Below are positions 1 to 5,359 of a stretch of 18,808 bases of DNA, one piece after another (the stretch's first letter is position 1; each line of letters begins with the position of its first letter). The stretch is taken from assembly GCA_037440525.1 (NCBI GenBank), contig JBBITW010000056.1:1-18808 (forward strand), in the 5' to 3' direction. The position numbers and the translations under genes were made by a program. The notes under the pieces are model-generated. The model searched no databases and had not been told where the DNA came from. It saw only the letters and a program-made list of their open reading frames with translations. The stretch comes from JBBITW01 sp037440525. Lineage in GTDB: Bacteria; Desulfobacterota; BSN033; UBA1163.

Positions 1-1
1 G

Positions 2-136
2 GTTTTATATATGTCGGGGTATACTGACAATTCGATAATTCATCATGGTGTATTGGAGGAGGGGATAGATTTTATTCAGAAACCATTCACCCTTGAGGCC
101 CTTGCAAGAAAGGTAAGAGAGGTGCTGGATAAGTAA
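2..136 (+). CDS. C-terminal end of a receiver (REC) domain protein, 5' truncated by the window
   Basis: The frame is open from the first bases and reads VLYMSGYTDN, then FIQKPFT, then ARKVREVLDK before a TAA stop. This is the last beta4-alpha5 part of a response-regulator receiver domain: the MSG Ser is the usual Ser/Thr switch position and the Lys of QKPF is the conserved lysine next to the phosphorylation pocket. The wording YMSGYTDN...GVLEEGIDFIQKPFT is typical of receivers fused to the C-terminus of PAS-containing hybrid histidine kinases, so I infer that the missing upstream part is such a kinase; a free-standing regulator is possible. Only 44 residues are visible. There is no start codon in the window because the gene begins upstream. 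A purine-rich spacer (roughly 137-210) follows, with three degenerate copies of GACGAAG at 143-160. Confidence 0.8.
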   Translation, partial: VLYMSGYTDNSIIHHGVLEEGIDFIQKPFTLEALARKVREVLDK

Positions 137-236
137 ACGAGAGACGAAGGACGAAGGGCGAAAGATAGTGGGGAATGCGGAATGGGGAGTGAACATCTAA
201 AGAACAATAGATGATGAATGAGGGGTGGGCGAATTG

Positions 237-284
237 TCCTTGATAGAAGGAAAGAATTAAGTTATATTGTCCTTATCACAAGGA
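237..284 (+). promoter_or_regulatory. Two tandem TCCTT-N5-AAGGA dyads in the leader of the AAA_14 ATPase gene
   Basis: Dyad 1 is TCCTT (237-241), 5-nt loop, AAGGA (247-251). Dyad 2 is TCCTT (270-274), 5-nt loop, AAGGA (280-284). Each is preceded by ATTG, and their starts are 33 bp apart. The second AAGGA lies 7 nt before the ATG at 292, so it is also the ribosome binding site. As RNA, the TCCTT arm would pair with and hide that site; dyad 2 can extend to 7 pairs with one G-U. As DNA, the pair could be an operator with two half-turn-phased sites. Function is inferred from position only. Confidence 0.5.
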
Positions 285-291
285 TAGATGT

Positions 292-1572
292 ATGATTACC
301 AAGTCGATTTTAAAAGAGATTATTGTCATCAATGAAGAGTTCATTGACCGAAATATAACGAGCATTGTGCCGCGGGTGTATATTCCTCCTCCGGAATCTC
401 TGAATAAAGTGGTGATATTTTATGGCGTTAGAAGAAGCGGTAAGACATTTATTCTGTATGATTTTTTCAAAAGATACAGAGACCGCTCTCTATACATAGA
501 TTTTGAAGATGAACGGCTGGCTGGATTTCAACTTAAAGATTTTGAATTGTTAAGGAGCTCTTTTCTGGAATTGAAACCTGAGTTGATTGGTAAAGAGACG
601 GTATTTTTGCTCGATGAGATTCAGCATGTGCCGGGATGGGAAAAGTTTTGCAGGAGGGCGATTGAGCGTGAAAATGTGAAAGTATTTTTGAGCGGTTCTG
701 CATCTAAAATGATGCCTTTTGAGATTCATACGGCCCTCAGAGGCAGGGCTTGGAGCATGGAGGTTCTCCCTTTTTCGTTTAAGGAATATCTTGGTGCCAG
801 AGGTATGGATGTCCATGACCAGGGCCTTTTCTATGGGACAAGAAGCCTTGCGGTTAAGAATCATTTTTTAGAATATCTCCGATGGGGTGGATTTCCCGAG
901 GTCTCTCTGGTGGAATCAGAGTTCGCCAAGATTAAACTCTTAAGGGAGTATTTCAGCGCCATGTATTTCAGGGATTTAATTGAACGATATTCCATCAAGA
1001 ATATTCCACTTCTTGATAGCCTTACAGATAAACTGTTTAGCTCGTTTTCGACTAAACTTTCACTGAATTCCTTTTATAGACAATATAAAGATAAATTTCC
1101 TTTTTCGAAAGATATGCTGTTCAAGTATTACAAAGATATCCTTCAAAGCATGCTTGTCTTTGAAGTTAGAAAATATGCCGAATCGACGTATAAGAGAATG
1201 CGAAATCCGGCAAAGATTTACGCAGTTGATACCGGGCTGTGCAGGCGGGTCAGTTCTAATGATACCGGAAGGTTACTCGAAAATGCTGTGTTTCTGGAAT
1301 TAAAGAGGAGAGGCTTGGAAATCTTTTATTATGAGGGCGGCAGAGAATGTGATTTTGTCACCAGGTCACCGAACAATCAATGGATGGCAATGCAGGTGTC
1401 CTTTGAGCTGAATGAGGAGAATGCCGAGAGGGAAATGGGTGGACTGGTGGAGGCGTGTGAAATACTTGGTATCAAAGAAGGGGTCGTTATCACGAATGAT
1501 GAGGAGAGGGAGTTAAAGGCAGATGGAATAAAAGTTTATATTAATCCAGCATGGAAATGGATGATTAGCTAA
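292..1572 (+). CDS. AAA_14/DUF4143-type P-loop ATPase
   Basis: A 426-residue protein of the AAA_14 ATPase plus DUF4143 family, usually annotated only as 'ATP-binding protein'. The Walker A is GVRRSGKT (residues 45-52), the Walker B VFLLDEIQ (104-111), and the sensor-1-like stretch FLSGSASKM (132-140) is followed by LRGR (149-152), a family hallmark. The C-terminal part (about 200-426) has the DUF4143 restriction-endonuclease-like pattern: LLENAVFLEL with E330, ECDFV with D354, then MQVS at 367-370 where a PD-(D/E)XK enzyme would have ExK. The nuclease core therefore looks degenerate. The length is normal for the family. The ATG at 292 is chosen because AAGGA ends 7 nt upstream. Family functions are poorly known; members are often present in many copies and have been suspected in defence or toxin-antitoxin roles. 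No partner gene is adjacent, so it appears monocistronic. Confidence 0.9.
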   Translation: MITKSILKEIIVINEEFIDRNITSIVPRVYIPPPESLNKVVIFYGVRRSGKTFILYDFFKRYRDRSLYIDFEDERLAGFQLKDFELLRSSFLELKPELIGKETVFLLDEIQHVPGWEKFCRRAIERENVKVFLSGSASKMMPFEIHTALRGRAWSMEVLPFSFKEYLGARGMDVHDQGLFYGTRSLAVKNHFLEYLRWGGFPEVSLVESEFAKIKLLREYFSAMYFRDLIERYSIKNIPLLDSLTDKLFSSFSTKLSLNSFYRQYKDKFPFSKDMLFKYYKDILQSMLVFEVRKYAESTYKRMRNPAKIYAVDTGLCRRVSSNDTGRLLENAVFLELKRRGLEIFYYEGGRECDFVTRSPNNQWMAMQVSFELNEENAEREMGGLVEACEILGIKEGVVITNDEERELKADGIKVYINPAWKWMIS

Positions 1573-1661
1573 ACACAAACCTTATTTTTGGCGATAAAAC
1601 AACAAAGGATTCAACAAGTAGCTTTGAGCTTGGATTCAGTAGCTAAATTTGATCTTTTTGG

Positions 1662-1688
1662 TTGACAGAAAATTGAGGTAATTTACCT
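1662..1688 (+). promoter_or_regulatory. Possible promoter with overlapping 13-bp palindrome
   Basis: TTGACA at 1662-1667 is a perfect -35 hexamer. The best -10 candidate is TACCTT at 1684-1689 (16-bp spacer), which keeps only the TA...T positions. The perfect palindrome AGGTAA-T-TTACCT (1676-1688) overlaps the spacer and -10, as an operator would. This is the only promoter-like signal in the gap before the REC-PAS gene. The -10 is weak, so confidence is low. Confidence 0.3.
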
Positions 1689-1806
1689 TTACTTTGGGAT
1701 AATTCCTGATTTATTGGTGCCAAAGAATTTTTTGAAAAGACGCCGAGGGCAGAGGTTAACTCGAGAATTTAGGATGCTGAGAAAGACCCATACAGGAAAT
1801 AGTAAA

Positions 1807-2805
1807 ATGGGAAAGAACCATCAAGCTACGATCCTAATTGTCGATGACAACGAGGTATCTCGCTATTCAACTACCCGAATACTTCTTCAAGCAGGATTTG
1901 AGGTGATTGAAGCAGCCTCAGGGGAAGAAGCGCTTAAGCTTGCGATTAAGAATCCAGACTTGATTATCCTGGATGTAAATCTTCCTTATATAAATGGCTT
2001 TGAAGTATGCCGGCAAATTAAAACCAATCCTTCTACAGCCACAATCCCGGTATTATATCTCTCAGCTATTGATGACACGGACTCTAAGGCTAAAGGTATG
2101 GAATCGGGAGCCGATTGCTATTTAACTCATCCTGTTGAGCCACAAGTATTGATTGCAACGATTAACTCTCTTTTAAGGATAAGAAAGGTTGAGAGAGAAA
2201 AAGCGAAAGCATACAGGGAACTTGCAAACATTATGGAGGCTGTATCTGATGTTGTCTTCATGCTGGATCAGAACGGTAGGTTGATTCGGTGGAATAAGAA
2301 GGCTGAAGAGGTCAGCGGCTTTTCTCATATAGAGGCATTTGAGAGACCGGCAATTGAATTCTTTATTCCTGAGGACAGGGAAGTTGTAGCTAAAGCTATT
2401 TTCCAGGTATTGGATAAAGGAGAAGGAGAGGTGGAGGCCCATCTTCTAAGCAAGGACGGGAAAAAGTTTCATTACCACTGGAGGGCTGTAGTATTTCGGG
2501 ATGAAGATGGAAAAATAGTGGGATTAACTGGTATTGGTAGAGATATCACCGAGCGCAAAAAAGCAGAGGCAGAGCGTGAAAAGCTGATTAAGGAGCTTCA
2601 GGAGACCCTTACCAAGGTTAAGCTTTTAAGCGGGCTGCTTCCGATCTGTGCGTCTTGTAAAAAAGTGAGAGACGACAAAGGGTATTGGACACAGATTGAG
2701 GCTTATATTCGAGAACACTCTGAGGCTGAATTCAGCCACGGTCTTTGTCCTGAATGTATGAAAAAACTTTATCCGGAGATAGATATAGATTCAAACGACA
2801 ACTAA
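1807..2805 (+). CDS. REC-PAS response regulator with a C-terminal four-cysteine motif
   Basis: A 332-residue signalling protein. The N-terminal receiver (about 8-125) has the acidic pair D13-D14, phospho-acceptor D56 in LIILDVNLP, and switch S86 in LYLSA. The usual Lys of the 'KP' motif is replaced by His (THPV, H108). A PAS domain (about 138-250) ends in the classic GIGRDITERKKAE, and a short coiled coil leads to LLPICASCKK (C281, C284) and LCPECMKK (C314, C317), a presumed zinc-binding CxxC...CxxC tail. No kinase, GGDEF or HTH output is present, so the output is probably protein-protein or metal/redox based; this is inference. The frame is open from 1714, but the ATG at 1807 is preferred: CAGGAAA lies about 9 nt upstream and the receiver starts right after it. 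The earlier TTG, GTG and ATG (1774) lack a ribosome site. No cognate kinase is adjacent. Confidence 0.85.
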   Translation: MGKNHQATILIVDDNEVSRYSTTRILLQAGFEVIEAASGEEALKLAIKNPDLIILDVNLPYINGFEVCRQIKTNPSTATIPVLYLSAIDDTDSKAKGMESGADCYLTHPVEPQVLIATINSLLRIRKVEREKAKAYRELANIMEAVSDVVFMLDQNGRLIRWNKKAEEVSGFSHIEAFERPAIEFFIPEDREVVAKAIFQVLDKGEGEVEAHLLSKDGKKFHYHWRAVVFRDEDGKIVGLTGIGRDITERKKAEAEREKLIKELQETLTKVKLLSGLLPICASCKKVRDDKGYWTQIEAYIREHSEAEFSHGLCPECMKKLYPEIDIDSNDN

Positions 2806-2843
2806 ACGTGATTATAAATTTATTCTTCTAATTAAAAGGAAAC

Positions 2844-2864
2844 GGTAAGCCATAAAGGCTTACC
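2844..2864 (+). terminator. Perfect 8-bp hairpin after the REC-PAS gene, possible terminator
   Basis: GGTAAGCC (2844-2851), loop ATAAA, GGCTTACC (2857-2864): a perfect 8-bp stem about 40 nt after the REC-PAS stop codon. No run of T follows (CTACAAATAT), so it is not a canonical intrinsic terminator. It may protect the mRNA end or be one unit of a palindromic intergenic repeat. Confidence 0.35.
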
Positions 2865-2897
2865 CTACAAATATATTATTATGGGGCTGTGTTGTAA

Positions 2898-3028
2898 TGT
2901 CATTCTTAGGCTTTAGCCGAAGAATCTATGTTTTATAATGGTCTGAATTCTATAGATTCCTCGCTTCGCTCGGAACGACAAAGAAAGGAAGCTCGGAATG
3001 ACAGAAAAAGGAGACTCGGAATGACAAA
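2898..3028. repeat. Dispersed intergenic repeat block, inverted pair plus partial copies
   Basis: Unit 1 runs forward (2898-2930, TGTCATTC ... GAATCTATG). Unit 2 runs in reverse (2946-2981): its complement reads TTGTCGTTCCGAGCG ... GAGGAATCTATAG. The two form a large imperfect inverted repeat around a spacer of about 15 bp. Two short reverse remnants follow, CTCGGAATGACA at 2992-3003 and 3016-3027. The same unit occurs in forward orientation at 7465-7495. This block fills most of the 389-bp gene-free stretch before the mutase promoter; I see no gene, tRNA or riboswitch in that stretch. Confidence 0.75.
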
Positions 3029-3128
3029 CATGGCATACACCTCATTGCGACACAGCGCCAGCGGTAAATTTTAAGTCCATTAAGAACATCTCACTTTTAA
3101 TTCCTAAATGACCTCTTTTTCAAAAACC

Positions 3129-3157
3129 TTGACAAGATTAAAAGGGTGACGTATAAA
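3129..3157 (+). promoter_or_regulatory. Sigma70-type promoter of the acyl-CoA mutase operon
   Basis: TTGACA (3129-3134), a 17-bp spacer, then TATAAA (3152-3157). The -35 is perfect, the -10 matches in five of six positions and the spacing is ideal. Transcription would start near 3164, leaving a leader of about 30 nt before the ATG at 3195. It lies just downstream of the repeat block. No operator palindrome or cobalamin riboswitch is visible. Confidence 0.75.
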
Positions 3158-3194
3158 AGGCTTTGGATAAATTTGATTTTCTGGGAGAAGGGAT

Positions 3195-3593
3195 ATGGAA
3201 AGAAGAATTCGTGTCTTGGTTGCAAAACCAGGGTTGGACGGACATGACAGAGGGGCAAAGGTTGTTTCCCAGGCCCTAAGGGATGCTGGGATGGAAGTTA
3301 TCTATACTGGCCTCCATCAGACCGTAGATCAAATCATACAGACAGCAATTCAGGAGGATGTTGATGTGATAGGTCTATCAATCATGTCAGGTGCTCACCT
3401 TCCAATCTGTGAAAAACTGATAAAGAAAATGAAAGAAAAGAATATGGAGGACATTGTAGTTGTTGTGGGTGGAGTCATTCCAAAGAAGGATATACCTGTT
3501 CTCCAGAGTATGGGGATTCGTGGAATCTTTCCTGGAGGAACCCCATTTAATGAATCGATAAGGTGGATCAAAGAAAACGTCAAACCACGATAG
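3195..3593 (+). CDS. Cobalamin-binding (small) subunit of a methylmalonyl-CoA-mutase-type enzyme
   Basis: At 132 residues this is exactly the B12-binding domain that forms the C-terminal part of single-chain methylmalonyl-CoA mutases. The cobalt-coordinating DxHxxG is D15-G-H17-D-R-G20 in KPGLDGHDRGAK, H17 being the lower axial ligand. The second nucleotide-loop motif is SIM (62-64, for SxL) and the third is VVGGVIP (90-96). The domain holds the cofactor against the catalytic subunit, encoded 76 bp downstream, so the enzyme is of the split type common in archaea and anaerobic bacteria. GGGAG lies 7 nt before the ATG, and the promoter at 3129-3157 makes this the first gene of the operon. The family is certain; which acyl-CoA the enzyme rearranges depends on the large subunit. 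Confidence 0.93.
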   Translation: MERRIRVLVAKPGLDGHDRGAKVVSQALRDAGMEVIYTGLHQTVDQIIQTAIQEDVDVIGLSIMSGAHLPICEKLIKKMKEKNMEDIVVVVGGVIPKKDIPVLQSMGIRGIFPGGTPFNESIRWIKENVKPR

Positions 3594-3669
3594 ATGTTTG
3601 AAGGAATGAAACTACAGGGCAAAAAACTCCCCGAGCGAAGCAGTCTTCAAATCTAATACGGAGGTTTTT

Positions 3670-5298
3670 ATGGGTGTTGCAAGATATATCAAAAATGAGA
3701 AGGATGAGATACTCGATGTAATTCTCCAATCAGGTATACATATTAAACCTGTATATACCCAGAAGGATCTTGAAGAAATTGGATTCGATCCTGATAAGGA
3801 CCTGGGCCTTCCTGGAGAATATCCCTACACAAGGTGCATTCATCCACTTGGTTACAGAAGCAGGGAATGGACAACACGCCAGTATACAGGGTTTGGGACT
3901 CCAAAGGAGACAAATGAACGTTTCAAGCTAATGATCTCCCATGGCCAGACAGGTCTAAATGTAGCCTTTGATCTCCCAACACAGATGGGACTCGATTCTG
4001 ATGACCCCCTTGCAGAGGGTGAGGTTGGAAGGGTCGGGATGGCTGTAGATACACTTCGGGATTTTGAAGTTGCCTTTAAGGACATCCCTCTTGATAGGAT
4101 CGGGGTAGGACTTACAATCAATGCAGTGGCAAGTATAATGCTCGGTATGTTTCAAGCAACAGCAGAAAAATTTGGATTTCCGAAGGATCGGATAAGCGCA
4201 ACCCCTCAAAACGATATCCTTAAAGAGATGATTGGTCGGGGGGCATGGATCTTCCCTGTAAAACCTGCAGTTCGCCTCATAGGAGATACTATTGAATACT
4301 GTATGAAAGAGCTCCCGAGGACAAACCCTGTCAGTGTGTGTGGTTATCATATAAGAGAATCAGGTTGTTCTCCTGCCCAGGAGATTGCCTATGCATTCGA
4401 AATCGCATTCACATATATAGAAGAGGTTTTAAGGAGGGGTTATAAGATAGATGATTTTGTAAGGGGCTTCACATTCAACCTAAATATATTTGGCAATCTC
4501 TGGGAACAGATTGCAAAATTTCGGGCGGCGAGAAAGCTCTGGGCTAAAAATTTAAGGCAGCGCTATGGAGCGATGGACAGTAGGTCTCTCTTCCTGAGAG
4601 GGATCTTTGGTGGAGGAGGATCTGGAATGACAAAGGCCCAGCCTGAAAATAATATAATAAGGGGTGCATATTATGCACTTGCAGCCGCCCTAAGCGGCGC
4701 CCAAACAACTGCCCTCTGTTCCTTTGACGAAGCCTACACAATCCCAACAACCAGAGCGGCACTGCTTTCCCTTAGAACATTCCAAATCCTGATGGAGGAG
4801 ATAGGGATGAGGGATACTGTTGACCCACTTGCTGGATCCTATTTCATTGAAACCTTAACCAAACAGATGGAAGAGAAGATAGTTGAGGAGATGAATAGGA
4901 TTGAAGAGATGGGGGGTATGATCAGGGCCGTTGAGACAGGTTATGTCCAGAGAGAGGTCGCAAGACAGGCCTACGAATTTGAGAAAGGAATTCAAAATGG
5001 GGAACTCATTAAAGTCGGAGTAAATAAATATGTTGAAGGAGAAGAGATGGAGGTTGAACTTCATGAATATAGATGGGAGTCTGCAGAGGAGCAGATCAGG
5101 GAGCTTCGTGAGGTAAAAAGACAAAGAGATAATCGGAAGGTCCTCCAACTCCTGAAAGACCTTGAGAAGGCAGCCAGAGAAGAAAAAAATATTATGCCAT
5201 ATATCCTCGAGTGCTGTAAGGCATATGCTACAGTAGGTGAGATGACTAAGGTCTTTAAAGAGGTTTATGGAGAATTTAAAGAGCCGTCCATCTTCTAA
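3670..5298 (+). CDS. Catalytic (large) subunit of a cobalamin-dependent acyl-CoA mutase, divergent methylmalonyl-CoA mutase family
   Basis: A 542-residue TIM-barrel subunit without its own B12 domain, which is supplied by the preceding gene. The family is unmistakable: RQYTGFGTPKETN (70-82), FDLPTQMG (100-107), PQNDILKE (179-186), CGYHIRES (224-231), IAKFRAARKLWA (281-292), SFDEA (351-355), VDPLAGSY (384-391). A gap-free alignment to human MUT as I recall it (offset 38) keeps Y72 (human Y110), Q180, R190 (human R228, which binds the substrate carboxylate) and H227 (human H265). The segment RAHCQTSG is replaced by RGIFGGGG (310-317), so human H350 becomes I312, and SLHTN becomes TALC. The Ile and Asp of 2-hydroxyisobutyryl-CoA mutase and the Phe/Gln pair of isobutyryl-CoA mutase are absent. 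A dicarboxylic-type CoA substrate, perhaps bulkier than methylmalonyl-CoA, is inferred. GGAGG lies 5 nt before the ATG. Confidence 0.9.
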   Translation: MGVARYIKNEKDEILDVILQSGIHIKPVYTQKDLEEIGFDPDKDLGLPGEYPYTRCIHPLGYRSREWTTRQYTGFGTPKETNERFKLMISHGQTGLNVAFDLPTQMGLDSDDPLAEGEVGRVGMAVDTLRDFEVAFKDIPLDRIGVGLTINAVASIMLGMFQATAEKFGFPKDRISATPQNDILKEMIGRGAWIFPVKPAVRLIGDTIEYCMKELPRTNPVSVCGYHIRESGCSPAQEIAYAFEIAFTYIEEVLRRGYKIDDFVRGFTFNLNIFGNLWEQIAKFRAARKLWAKNLRQRYGAMDSRSLFLRGIFGGGGSGMTKAQPENNIIRGAYYALAAALSGAQTTALCSFDEAYTIPTTRAALLSLRTFQILMEEIGMRDTVDPLAGSYFIETLTKQMEEKIVEEMNRIEEMGGMIRAVETGYVQREVARQAYEFEKGIQNGELIKVGVNKYVEGEEMEVELHEYRWESAEEQIRELREVKRQRDNRKVLQLLKDLEKAAREEKNIMPYILECCKAYATVGEMTKVFKEVYGEFKEPSIF

Positions 5299-5359
5299 GG
5301 ATATAGTTATTAATGGGAGCATTAAATACTTTTCAATGAGACTTTGAAAGGAGGATATT

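Noticed and set aside
141..165. CRISPR-like or regulatory tandem repeat (GACGAAG x3)
   Set aside because: The copies are 7 bp, degenerate and without spacers. This looks like a purine-rich low-complexity stretch.
1714..1806. N-terminal extension of the REC-PAS protein from a TTG/GTG start at 1714-1717
   Set aside because: The extra 31 residues are basic and unlike a receiver, and the start has no ribosome site. The ATG at 1807 has CAGGAAA at good spacing just before the receiver fold.
2806..3194. Cobalamin riboswitch before the B12-dependent mutase genes
   Set aside because: I looked for a B12-box-like element and a large structured leader. The promoter at 3129-3157 leaves a leader of only about 30 nt, and the upstream sequence is dispersed repeat.
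3594..3669. Small open frame or repeat remnant between the two mutase subunits (CCGAGCGAAGC near 3631)
   Set aside because: The match to the dispersed repeat is only about 10 bp, and the gap is too short and lacks a start with a ribosome site.
3670..5298. 2-hydroxyisobutyryl-CoA mutase (acetone pathway) or isobutyryl-CoA mutase
   Set aside because: The diagnostic Ile and Asp of the first, and the Phe/Gln pair of the second, are replaced by Y72, A99 or A100-region residues and R190, which fit a carboxylate-bearing substrate.
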